This document shows, one piece after another, positions 11,118-22,717 of a stretch of 54,585 bases of DNA; within the stretch, counting starts at the first letter, position 1; every line of letters begins with the position of its first letter. This DNA is from Fragilariopsis cylindrus CCMP1102 (Eukaryota; Bacillariophyta; Bacillariophyceae; Bacillariales; Bacillariaceae), in the NCBI GenBank assembly GCA_900095095.1, contig FMBT01000120.1, forward strand, positions 1 through 54,585, written 5' to 3'. The translations under genes and the position numbers were made by a program. The notes under the pieces are model-generated. The model was not told where the DNA came from and did no database searches. It worked only from the letters and a program-made list of their open reading frames with translations.

Positions 11118-12241
11118 CTAATTACAACTTGAAGATATCCTGAAGGTATTTCCAATCCCGTACGCTAAGAATGTACCATCACCATCTGCATTGTCTCGAA
11201 GTAAGAGAATTATAAATTCTCCAAAACCTGATACGTTAAACATTGTTGCCTCACCATTACCATCAACAGGATCACTACAAAATTGATTCCCACATGACCA
11301 TAACCAAGCAAGAGGATTATCAGAAATATCTGATAACTCCAAGCTCGAAGCAGGGTAAATTCCTATCCAATCAAGGGATGTCGCATCACAATTGTTGAAT
11401 GATATTTCAATATCATCGCCGTTCTCGTAACAAGTATTTGTAGTCGCTATAGATGATACACATGAAAAAGGTGGAGGTGCGGGTATTGCTTGTGTTGTTG
11501 GTGAAACTGTAGACGGAGACCATGTTTGAAAGTCTATTGTTAAAGGGGTAGTAGATGGATCCAAAGATGGAGATCGCACAGTGACGGTAGGCGTAGTGGT
11601 AGATATGTAAGTTGGATATGACGTTGGTGTAATGTCATCACTTGGCAGACCTGTTGGTGAGGTCGTGCTTATCCTTTTTGTTGGAGAGTTTGTAGGGGAG
11701 TACGTAGGCGATACAGAAGTCAATGAAGATGATGATGTTGGTACAATTGTTAGTAGGGTACTTTCTTTTCCAGTAGGGGGAGATGTTCTTGATTTCGTCG
11801 GTGAAGTAGATAGAGGCAATGTGGTCACTACGTCTATTGATTCAGGACTCGAAGGACTACTAGTAGGAGTGTTCGTAGTAGTTGCGGAGCCAACTGAGGA
11901 TGATGATGAGGATGATGATGATGAAGACTTTGGTGACATATTTCGGGACACGATTACTGCCGTAAAAATGGAGGCACCAATCATAACAAAAATTAAAAAT
12001 GTCATAATTTGAGTTATCGAAAAACAACATATGAATTTTTGGTTATCATCGTCACTGTCGTTCCTTTCTTTATTACGTTGCACTGTTGATATCTTTTTTG
12101 GACTTTGACTACTAGATGACGAAAAATCATTTTCTCCCATACTTGTGGTCCATGTATATATATTCGAAGGACCTTCCGTGATAAATACAAAACCTGGTAT
12201 TGGCATTGGAATACTTGTGGGCTCTGCTACAATATCTTCGC

Positions 12242-12280
<39 letters not shown>

Positions 12281-12845
12281 TATAATTATCAGCAGCAGCA
12301 TCGCCTTTATTATTCGATTGATTACTTGGACGATTTTGACGCTGCTGCTGCTGTTTCCGGTGGTTCTCCTTCTGATGTTCCTTTTGCTGGTGTTCCTGCT
12401 GCTGCTGATAAGGATATCGCGCTGGATGAAATATTGTTTCTGTCGCAGGTGATAATTCTTCTTCATCATCATTATCATCATCCGTATCCCCCATCAGATT
12501 AACCTTGGAAAGCCCTGGAAAGATCGATTCATCTTCGTCGTCGGTGTAGATATTATCAACGGTATTATTCTCGTCCTGCTGACTGAGACCGGATGTATTA
12601 AGATCTCCAAAAGCAACTGACGTTGGTGATTTTCGTAAGAGATTTGAATCCTTTCGTCGATCATGATGATGGTCTTCGTATTTTTCGTATTCAAGCATAT
12701 CACCAAGTGTAGAGTCACCAATTAAACTATCTTCCGTGATACGCTTCGTCATCATGGAACGAAAGTACTCTAGCTCGGGGTTGTCTGTCCAAACTATAGC
12801 TGATTCCACATCAGATATGTCATCAATTACTTCACCGCCGTTCAT
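11118..12845 (-). CDS. Single-pass membrane protein with Cys/Trp ectodomain (cluster member 5)
   Basis: Intact 575-residue frame. The N-terminus has ESAIVWTDNPELEYFRSMM, closely like the N-terminus of the LRR-type gene at 1-1432. The cytosolic part holds Gln-rich and poly-Asp tracts (the ATC repeat near 12240-12280). A hydrophobic helix (ITQIMTFLIFVMIGASIF) is followed by a long Ser/Thr/Pro stalk with repeated SPT units, probably O-glycosylated in the wall space. The C-terminal domain has CVSSIATTNTCYENG, NNCDATSLDWIGIYPA, LAWLWSCGNQFC and NTFRISSSC. It resembles the ectodomain of the gene at 2672 (DWVALY...WLYTCGDRRC). It therefore combines a receptor-like N-terminus with the cluster-type ectodomain. 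Ligand and role unknown. Confidence 0.8.
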
Positions 12846-13375
12846 TCTTTTACTGTTGCAATTAGTAAGTTCAGTTCTGGCAGCGAAGAAACAGAAGACG
12901 ACCGAGAGATCGAAGATGAGAAAAACAAGACAATGAGATGGACAATCTACTAGAGAGAGAGTGTGACGAGGAATCGAGAAATTTCGAAATACATACCGGT
13001 AGTAACTGAAGTGAGAAAAGGAGACGACAGCAAAATTTATCGTAAATTTATCTGCTTATTTATTAGACAACGAACACAACCCCGACTCAATTTGAATTGA
13101 TTGATACACATACAACGTGAAGAAATGTCGGTCAGCACTATTTGCGACTATTTGCGACTTAAATTTTTATCCACGTATGAGGTTCAGATTTTGGTACCAG
13201 TCAGTGAAAACATGGAATTTTGCGTCCAAACAACTAAGATAAATTTGTGGAAGGAAGAAATTCCATCATCCTTACAGAAAGATGAGTGCCCTGCTGCTAT
13301 AACATTTTCATTTTTACTCTACACTGATTGCATCTCAATCATTGTGCATTCACCCACCCGTATATTGCTATACTT
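12846..13375. other. Spacer, no gene seen
   Basis: Upstream region of the minus-strand gene at 11118. It contains a short duplication of CTATTTGCGA near 13139-13158 and the second copy of an 18-bp shared string at 13163-13180. No coding signal was recognised. Confidence 0.4.
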
Positions 13376-14197
13376 TTAACATATACCATACCAACTTGTT
13401 TTCTCTGAACATCTTTGAGCTTGTCGACAACATCGCAAATCACTCGGAATCCCTAGCTGAGTGCAATTGGTGTAGATCCAGGTAATAATTAGCATAATAA
13501 TTGTGGTTTTTTTCATGTTGTCATCATAATAATAGAAAATGGAAACTGGAATAATCATAGGAAGAATTGCCATCCAGAAGATGCCAATGTATGTTCCAGC
13601 TACTAAATCAATATGCTATTGTTGTCAGAGATTGGGCCGGAGGGGTTGCTACTACTGAAGATTGGTGTTGAATGTGGATCAACTGATGCTGACAGCCAAC
13701 AAAGGATATGTCAACCACTGCATAATGACAATTGTAGTCATCAATTTAGATTCTATTGGATAGTGTCAAAATATGCACTAACATCAGTTGCAGTAGATTA
13801 TGTATCAATTATTGGTGACCTCAGGATAGTCAATTTGATAGGGACTTTGTTTTTCATGGGTAGATTGGAATATCTACATAGTTGGTTGATTGTATTTCTA
13901 CAAAATAGTCTGTGGGCATAATTTGAGAAGAGAGGATACAAAATCTAATGCTACCCTTCCTGTAGATAGAAGTCCGGTGGTGGTAGATATTCCTTTAATT
14001 GATGTCTGTGCAGCAATACTACTCATACAATCAACGACCAACCAACCATTATCATTCCAAATTGAATGGCATGGATCATGGTGGAAGGAGATCGCATGTG
14101 CAATGACAATTATGATGAAGGCAAAGACAAAGACAACAGCAGCAACAAATTGATACAAACTACAACTCCTATTTGATGACATGAGTTGCTGTCTCAT
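13376..14197 (-). pseudogene. Possible decayed multi-pass membrane protein gene
   Basis: A minus-strand frame from the ATG at 14197 starts with a polar segment and a strong hydrophobic helix (FVAAVVFVFAFIIIVIAHAI), then a Cys/Trp-containing segment, and ends at 13898. In other minus-strand frames fragments such as VEIQSTNYVDIPIYP, DDYNCHYAVVDISFVGC and a second helix IDLVAGTYIGIFWMAILPM appear in order down to 13376. Many stops separate the pieces. This fits a degraded gene with two or more membrane segments, or one with several undetected introns. Family unknown, weak call. Confidence 0.25.
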
Positions 14198-14782
14198 ATC
14201 TTAATTATATAAGCCTCATCTCACAAAGTAGTGACATTTTAAACAAAAATAGAAAATAGAAATAATGCATAATATAAAAAAATGTAAAATGGAAATGGAG
14301 ATTTGGGGGAGACGGTTGTCTTGATTTTTTTCGTAATGTTTTGCGCGAAAATTGATTCATTCTTTTTTTTCAAAGGAAGCAAGGAGTGACAGCAGTGTTG
14401 CTTTTTTTTACTGGAGTTGTACTTCGTAGTTTATTCGATCCCGTACTGAAAGTAACGTTACTGGGAGTACAGCTTGCATGAGCACTGTAAATAATTGTCA
14501 TAACACTATCGGATAGTATTAACAATGATAGCTTCTTGCTACTTGATGTCTCCTTACAAGTATCAGATATCTAATATAATTGAATTACATCTATTATCAC
14601 TTTAATTCTCCCCGCCGCTGTCGATTGGTTGATTCGGTCTCGGCAAGATTACTTTGTTAGACAGAGTTCGCAATAAACGATATATCAAATTCCGTCGACA
14701 AAAAAATATTGAATACCGCCACCGACCGATTAAAAACTATCTGACTTTTTAAATACTGTGCACAACAACAGCAACAACAACA
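14198..14782. other. Upstream region of kinase gene
   Basis: AT-rich spacer before the kinase start. A CGATTGG string near 14622 could be a reversed CCAAT-type element. Nothing else was seen. Confidence 0.35.
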
Positions 14783-17201
14783 ATGTCGGGTGGTGACGGT
14801 GGTCTTGGGACAACTCTCGTTGGCGAAAAAATTACTATTGGTCAGCTGAATGTGACTGTAACGAATCTAATCGGAGAAGGTAAGTTGAAAAGTGATGACA
14901 TGACAGGACGAGGGTTATTTGTATCTTAAAAAATTCAGCAGAGTATATCTCACCATTAAGGAAAATATGCGTCGACACGAAAAATGACAATGACACCCAA
15001 CTGCATTGTAAATGACACGTCACAGGTGGTTTCTCGTATGTATATCTTGTCAAGGACACCGACGGTGGAAACCTGGTTGGTTCATCACATCATTCGAATA
15101 ATGAAAGAGAAGTATCACCCAATAGAAACAACACTGGATCGGAAAAATATAATGACGGAATACCTAAAGGAGGGCCCTTAGTACTAAAAGTAACATCAAT
15201 ACACTCTAGAGCACAGCGTGATATTGCAGAAAAGGAAGCCAAGTTACTATCTAGACTATCGCATCCGTCGATTGTAAAAATGTACAACGCGTGTTACAGG
15301 ACAGCATCTCAACAGCAATCTGGAAAGCGTGGGAAAGATCAATCTAATACAGGAAAAGAACGACCACAGCATTTAATATTAATGGAATATTGTGAGGGTG
15401 GTCACGCTTTGGATGTATGTAACAAATTAGCATCACAAGGACAACGATTTGATCTTAGCACGTTGATCATTGCATTTGGACAAATATGCAACGCGGTTAG
15501 TTATTTACATGCACAACGACCACCTATTGTTCATCGTGATCTAAAGCCTGTAAATTTTTTAGTTAAAAATGGTGCATATAAGCTTTGTGATTTTGGATCG
15601 GCTGTGTTTGGTCACGTCGATTTACGAACTCCGAAGGCCCGTTCCGATGCAGAAGATGTCGTTCAAAAAACGACGACACAAATGTTTCGAGCACCTGAAA
15701 TGATCGATCTTTTTGTGACCAAGAAACTAACGCAATCGTGAGTAGCTCTTTTTTTGTTCTGCTAGCTTCTTTTTTGGTGCATGAATGTTGATTGAATCAA
15801 TCTGATGGTTGAATGTGTTGAAGTCGTGATGTTTTATTGATTTGTTGTTGAAACCTAACGGGTGTAAGTGTGATTCGCATGACACTAATATATTGATCAT
15901 TCTATTGACTTATAAATTGATCGGTACTTGCACAAAAATTCAAACAATATTATAAAACCAGAACTGATGTGTGGGCTCTAGGTTGCTGCTTATATTCCCT
16001 AGCTTTCCTGCAAAATTGCTTCGAGGAAGGTTCAAATCTTGCTATCCTGTCTAGAAAATATACAATCCCAGACGACAATCCGTACGGCGATGGTTTGGTT
16101 GAGCTGATAGATAGAATGTTAGCAGTTGACTATAAAGCCCGGGCAGATATGACAGAAGTTATCTTATGTCTCTCAGCTGTATATTCGGGACGACCACTAC
16201 CGCCGAGAAAGAAAAATACTCGATCTTCGAAGTCAGATGAAAAGGAGTCAAGTAAGAAATCGGTAGAAACTACCCAAAAAGAGACAATAGGGAAATTTCG
16301 AATCGACTCTCAAGGATATCAGGAGAATATTTATGATCCAACCAAAGCAACAGAAGCGAAAAAGTTGGCTTCCAATTCCGTAGCAGCTCGACGGAAACGG
16401 GCCGCTGCATCATCATCATCATCATCGTCAGCCGTCACCTCTAAAATTTCGGGTGGCCCGTCTGCAACAATCGCTACCGCCACTGCCGCACCTACTCCGG
16501 TACCAGCGCCGGTGGGATTACCGTCATCAAAAGATTCTCTTACTTTTAGTTCCATTCAAGGGTCAGAAGAGAACAATAATTCGGATGTTGCCTTTTCATC
16601 CTTCGGGGACCTAAGTCGTGAGTTTTCCACTAGTCAAAGTAAAGGGGACGTTGCTTTTTTCCAAGCTTTTGATAACGCCAAAGAAGGACAAAAACCTAAA
16701 GGGAATGATGGATTCGATGCTAACGCTTTCGGAGCTACAGGGTGGGACGAAAAGGCTGACGGCAATGGGATAAACAAAGTACAAACCTCATCGACGAATA
16801 AAAACGATAATCTTGATAGTAACGGAGAAAAGACGAAGAAAGACGGATCAGACAATCCCCGTACAAAGTCACGGAGGAAACGAGAAGGGGGAGGGCGGTC
16901 TCGAGCAAATCGGGATGTCGAAGCAGGAATGGAGACTTTAAAAATAAACAATAATGATGACGCTGGAGCTGGTGCTGGTGCTAGTCGACGACCAAGAAGT
17001 TCTAGAGGTGAAGAAGATAAAGAATCGAGGCTGCGTAAAAGATCGGGAAGTTCGAAACGGAAAGCACGAGGACCGCGACCTTCTACCACAAAAGCAGTTG
17101 ATGAGACAGGGATTTCCGTCGATGACGACGAAAAGAAACCTTCGAAACAAAATAACATTCGGAATATATTCAATCGAAAGCAAGGGAGTCAAGATCCTTA
17201 A
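14783..17201 (+). CDS. NAK/AAK1-type serine/threonine kinase
   Basis: Three exons: 14783-14879, 15026-15737 and 15962-17201. The introns have GTAAGT/CACAG and GTGAGT/CCAG borders and the exons join to 682 codons. The kinase domain has EGGFSYVYLV (Gly loop), the VLKVTSI Lys, the E-K-E-A-K-L-L helix, IVHRDLKPVNFLV, KLCDFGSA, then TTTQMFRAPEMIDL and DVWALGCCLYSLAF. The DFGSA, RAPEM-x-D-L and YTIPDDNPY blocks fit the NAK family (AAK1, GAK, Ark1/Prk1), which phosphorylates clathrin adaptors. The activation loop is short. The C-terminal ~270 residues are disordered, with Phe-rich pieces (FSSFGDL, FFQAFDNA, FDANAFGATGW) that could bind endocytic adaptors (inference), then a basic tail. Likely role: control of vesicle traffic. 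Confidence 0.88.
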
Positions 17202-17787
17202 GCTGGGGAATTACTACCGTCGAAGCTCGAAGCGAGTTGGCTAATTTATGTCTATTACTACACTAGTTGTAATTTATAGTTGATAAAACTGTAGCTACTA
17301 TATAGTATCATATATCTGTCTCTATTGATTGTCGCACCAATGCACACTGTACCATCTAGTCAACACGGAACCATAATACCAGGTTGTAAAATGGTAGGCA
17401 ACATCATCAGTCATTTACCTGGCAACGTAATCTATCTCTAGTATTTATGATATTCCCGTTTTACCTAAACCCTCACTTGCCGACAAAAAGTAATAGGTCC
17501 AAAGCATAAGTAAAGTGCTACGAGATCAGTGGGACAATTGGTTGCATTGTCATACGCACATAGTAGTTTTTCATAATAGTGTCTTGTTTGTGCATGCAAA
17601 ACAACGTCGTTCGTTATTGAGATAGATAGATATTGATTGATTGATTGATTGATTGATTAATTCTGGCTCAGCATTTGATTCCTATCTATCACTGTAATTG
17701 ATTTATGGTAGTGTCTCGTTTGTGCAGCAACACTACGTCGTACTACTACTGCACTGCAATTGGAACATCGTTTGTTGGTGAGATAGG

Positions 17788-17819
<32 letters not shown>

Positions 17820-18328
17820 CTGGTCCAGCATTCTTCATATCTAATACTATAATCAATCTATGATTTTGTCTCGTTTGTGTAGCAAAACTACATCGTACTA
17901 CTACTGCACTGCATGCAATTGGAATACTAGTTTGAATAACTACTTTAATTTCTTATAATTATATTATTATCATGGTTATGAATCTATAGTATATGCCTCA
18001 TGGAAGTCTCCGTCAAGTAGACTTCTCTCTGGGTAATGGTTGTGGTAGTACTTAATAATAGTATTTGATTGATATAATCAAGTAGGAAAAGCAACTCTCT
18101 TCTCCCCTTGTCGTCCCCATAGAACCGAATCGGACCGGGCGTTCTTTTTTAAAACGATCGTAGATTTATATTTGTTGCTCTCAGTTGTTGTCGTTATCAA
18201 AGTTTGTGCTGCCCTTTCAAAGAGTCAGCAGAATACAATGTAAGAAATGATAGAATCAAAGGTTTGATTTCATTCATGGATCTGAGTTGCTGTACAGTAC
18301 GATCTGTCGTCACATATTGACGAGAAAA
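17202..18328. other. Spacer with diverged tandem repeat
   Basis: Shared 3' region of the kinase and cyclin genes, which converge. It is dominated by the diverged repeat at 17579-17930. No gene seen. Confidence 0.5.
17579..17930. repeat. Diverged ~130-155-bp tandem repeat with GATT microsatellites
   Basis: A unit opening GTCTCGTTTGTG, followed by a C/A-rich ACTACGTCGTACTAC segment and a GATT tetranucleotide run, begins near 17580, 17712 and 17868. The first two units each end in six or more GATT repeats (about 17632-17660 and 17789-17819). The third is partial. Confidence 0.75.
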
Positions 18329-19869
18329 TTAAAAGTCGTTGCTCAATGTCAAGCTCGCTACTCCTCCGTAACGGCTGCTAGTGTACTTTTTGTTAACTGC
18401 ACGAAGCTCCTGTGCCGCATTAGCCTTCTCGTTCATGACAGCTTTAGCAATCGGCATGATATCTTCCTCGCGATATTTAGCATATTTCAATAGCGTTGGA
18501 CTCCAAGAATTGCGACCAACTGTGCGCCGTGCGATGAATACCGCCGCTGCTGCAAGTTGACTTGGAAGGTAATGAAGTAAGTTGTAGGACTGAAGAGTAC
18601 CATCTAAGATGTAACAAGAGAGTTGCACAATACGCTTATCAGCATGAGCAGCTTTCAAGAATCGGACCAAGAATGCATGAGCAGAAGGGATGGTGATATT
18701 GTATTCAAGTGTTTTCAATATCTTTTCTTCCATTTCAATAATCTGGAAGAAGATAACAATAAGAGAAAGAAATGAAATCGTTGAGAAACACGAAACGAAA
18801 TGAAATAAAACCAAATAGGGTATACAATAGTGTTTTCAAGTACAGCTACGTTAATATTGTACATACCTCGGTACGAGTATAAGCGCGGTCGCAAATATAC
18901 ACCAAATCCCGTAGCTCAGGTGGATAAATCTCTTCATACTTCGAAGCGATTAAGAGAGAGGTTACACCAACAAGTTGAAGTCTAGGACGAGATACCTCTT
19001 GACGTTCGAGGTAACGATCGATTAGATTAATAGTAAGATACAAAGTTTCCGGTACCAGCTTGAACTTCAAATGAACCTCGACTAACCAGTCGACAAGAAT
19101 GGATCTCATACGTTCGTTGATGTGGGTTTGGTTGTCCATGTATAGTGGACGGACAGAAGTGCTGCCTTCCTTGAGTCGAAAATGTTCGTACATATCCTGG
19201 ACGTATTCAGTTGCACAGAGTGGATCTTCTGCATCACGTTCATCGATGTTATCCGATGGTCCCATTTGATAACTAGATGGATTGGAAGCGATGACTGGAT
19301 TTTCTGGTTGAGTGCTGATAGTTCTATGCATGACACGTTGACGAGACTGAAGTTCTCGTTGTTGATTAACCTCCTCTGCTGGATCGCGTTGCTCCAATAC
19401 GATGGGCTGGTGGTTGTTGTGCTGATAGCTATTTGGTTGTTGTCGATTTACTGGAACGAACTCGGTACGGGCCTCACGCTTTTCTGGTAAAACATTTTGA
19501 CCAGGCTTGCCACTTTTTTCGACAGGGTTAGCGTTTGTTAAATCCTGTTAATAAAATAAAAACAGAGAGAGTAAAAGTATGTGAGTTTACTTGACTGAGT
19601 GTCGATAATATATTGAAAGTCTCGCTACTCTAGTAAACCACTGAACCAATAAAGTCGAATGGAAATCGAAACGCTACCGACAGACGACGGAACGTCCTCC
19701 CAAAAAGCATCGTCGTTATTCGTATCTAATTGTACTGATGTATGATCTCAACACCCGAATGAAATGAATTCATCTTCAACTTAAAATAACTCACTCTGAA
19801 TGCCCCACGCCGAGAATTATTCCCAGTGATTGATTGCGATCGCGTATTAACGGTATTAGAATGAAACAT
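18329..19869 (-). CDS. B-type mitotic cyclin
   Basis: Three exons on the minus strand: 19869-19795, 19544-18867 and 18742-18329. Introns have GTGAGT/AACAG and GTATGT/CCAG borders. The product has 388 residues. The N-terminus contains RRGAFRDLTN, which straddles the first splice junction and looks like the cyclin D-box region with Phe where Leu is usual. The cyclin box includes MRSILVDWLVEVHLKFKLV, PETLYLTINLIDRYL, LQLVGVTSLLIASKYEEI and PELRDLVYICDRAYT. The C-terminal cyclin fold has MEEKILKTLEYNITIPSAH and SQLAAAAVFIARR. These are hallmark B-type cyclin sequences, so a CDK1-partner role is established-family knowledge. Upstream exon choice rests on reading frame and splice signals only. Confidence 0.9.
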
Positions 19870-20649
19870 GATATTGTATTATATTAACAACTGAATAAGT
19901 AATGTAGTTTCGATAGGGAAAGCTTTATAATTGTATGATTGCCAGAAGAAGGAGTGGATGAATGATAATGATATGAAATCAAGATGATAGATCGAATTGA
20001 ATTGAATTGATAGACTGATTTGATTGCTGGTTAAAGGCAAGCGAGTAGTAAATTGATTGGTACTGTTCTAGAAAAAGAAATTGTGAGTATTATCAATTCA
20101 TGAAACTCCTTTGTTGTTGCTCCTATCTCACTGTATTCTCCTTTATTTTTGCGTCATCAGAGTGCTTCGAGCTATTTCCTATTATTGCCAATAAAACCAC
20201 TAGGTTGGGAGACTCGCAGAAAATTGGCGATTTCGCATCCGTTTCTCGCGATTAAAACGATTTTGAAACTGATTAGTTTTTGAAAGTGTACCTACTTAAC
20301 GTTTATTCCGTTGTGCGATTTATTTAGCTTATGGAATTCCAGATCAAATTCAAGTTTGACGAACTCGTTATGTGTCTATTGATAACGGCTCGAAAGTGAT
20401 CAAAACAGGGTGTAAAATTTATTCGTTATGGATAATTTTATATTTAAAAAATAAAAACGTGCGTCCAGCCAGCCTCATTCGCCGAAACGTTGATGTGGTG
20501 CTTTTGAAACGGGCGGACTACACACAATATATTTGCTCGTATTTGTAATACGCTTTTCTACGTACAACGAAAAATACAAACGCTTTAAAATTTATTTCAA
20601 GTCGCACAGGCGTGTAACTTTGATACTGTTAAAGATAAAAGTAGATTCA
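19870..20649. other. Upstream region of cyclin gene
   Basis: AT-rich sequence between the cyclin start and the transposon-like element. No gene or clear regulatory motif was identified. Confidence 0.35.
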
Positions 20650-21661
20650 GGGCCGTTATACTCGTGCGAAAATCAGTGTACTTTTTCATGTACTTATGAC
20701 TAAAAAAAAAGTACATCGATCGAAATGCCAGGTACATGAAATAACCTACCCAAATATGGGTGGAGGTTTTTCCATGTACTTTTTTTTTTTGCCCTGTCTT
20801 TTTGGTCTGTCCTGCCGTATGGGTCCCCAGTTTTTCCCTTTTTTAATTCGTATTGCCTTCCATTAACAATCTTGTTTTTACAACTACAAGTACTACTGCC
20901 TTTACAACCTATCAATTAATTGACTACAGATCGATCAGTTGAATTAAAATAAACCATTATAGTTTAATGTGACGGGAATAATGAAGATGAGGATCCACCC
21001 AGCGGCATGGAGGTGCGGCTTTTATTTATTTAATTAAGTTGATTCTACTAAGATACAAATGATTTTGATTTTTTTGAAAAAACACGTCCAACATACTCGT
21101 TGATAATGGGTTCTCTCTTAATGTACCAATAATAATAAAAATTAACGCATTGACTAATAGAATAGTAATGGAGACATCTGTATTAGCACTTTATCTATTA
21201 ATCCATTATTTAATTTTTAATTCTTCTCTCTTATGCACCTCTTCCTGGCGATTCGAAATTTGCCTGCCACCCATATACATCCTCATAGAATTTTCCCCAT
21301 CAGTCAAATCAATCCTAACTAATTTTACCTGATTAACCGTATTTATATCTAAAATCCGACACCCTATTTGTATTGATTCGTCCGTACAAGTGGAGATTCA
21401 GTTAATAACATTTCCCATTGTCATGATGATGAGATAATTTTCCATTTCAATTCTTAATGCACATAAAAATTAAAAAATGGGGGTTAGAAAAGGGGTTGTT
21501 CATTTTATAAATAAAATACAAGCTTAAACCCCTCAAAAAAGTACAGCGAATTTTTACCTAACTGTTATACTCGCGCGAGGGTGATTTGATGTACTTTTGG
21601 TTAAAATGAGTCATAAGTACACCAAATAAGTACACTGATTTGCGCACGAGCATAACGGCCC
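20650..21661. mobile_element. Non-autonomous DNA transposon (MITE-like, PIF/Harbinger-type ends)
   Basis: The left end at 20650 starts GGGCCGTTATACTCGTGCG. The reverse complement of the right end at 21661 starts GGGCCGTTATGCTCGTGCG. The two ends match over about 51 bp (20650-20700 and 21611-21661) with few differences. TCA directly flanks both sides (20647-20649 and 21662-21664), consistent with a 3-bp target duplication. A 3-bp TNA duplication and GGGCC-type termini suit the PIF/Harbinger superfamily; this is inference. A third partial copy of the end lies inside at 21564-21598 in the left-end orientation, so the right end can fold into a hairpin. No transposase frame is present. Confidence 0.75.
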
Positions 21662-21664
21662 TCA

Positions 21665-22717
21665 GTGTTCCATTCAGTACGGTTATGGAAGAGAGGAGGG
21701 GCAATGTTACAAAAAATAAATTCATACTCGTAAAAATAAATAAAGCAAACTGTAATTCTAAGATATAACAGTCAAAAATATGCGGTGGATTACAGTAGCT
21801 TAGGAAACTACATACAGCACATCATTACCGGTATAGTCGTGTTGGGAGTAGGGGATATGTAACAGCTCTTCCTGCCTTTCACTACTAATACTAGAGAGTA
21901 TCATTGATACTGTCTCGAGTAATCTGATTTGTTCGTTCGCCACATCGCATACACACTAACAGAATTGGGTTGTGTTCCAAGGTGTACATGCTATGATGTA
22001 TCTATCTGCTCATCTGGTGAAAAGTCTCCTGACAGAGAAAGTGCGCATTTTATATTGGGGGGAATCAATCTGAATGAATGATCGGTAAGTAAAAGCGTAA
22101 CAGTGTTAGTAGTATCTAATAGAGATGTGAGAGTAATGATATGTTGTCAATAGTTAGCTATTTAGGAATATATATGTCCTTTATGCATGTATGTATACTT
22201 ATATACCTTGTACAATACATAGTCAGAATGATTCTCACATTCCACCACAATGACCATAATGGAGTAAGTTAAGGATTGTATTTCCAGTAAACAGTACAAA
22301 AATAAAGATTCGAGAGGGTTAGAGAAATTATAATTTTTCGCAAATTTTTATCTCCATGCTGTTGAGAGATGACGTTTTTGCTGAGACGTGGATAAATGGA
22401 TAAAATCACCATAATTACGTCGCAAACAAATGAGGATGTCGTCCATCCGAGATCCAGCGCACGACGATAAGAGAATCTCTCACCCCCAAACTTCATCTTT
22501 GCGTTACAATCAGTGCGGTTACGTGGTGTACCTTTACGTCGGTATCTTTAAAGTCCAACCTAATAGCTTTTCAAATTCAGTTATTCATTCGATTGATTCT
22601 GTCGAGCATTGGATCTCATTTGCTTACTTCTACCATTATTTTTCGGAGAACGAGTTGTCATTATACTGCACAGTAGTATTTAATATTGACATAAAAGAAA
22701 GAAGAAGTGGAAGTAAA
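21665..22717. other. Spacer upstream of acyltransferase gene
   Basis: AT-rich, without a recognisable gene. Short frames near 22269-22496 and 22430 have no family resemblance. Confidence 0.4.
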
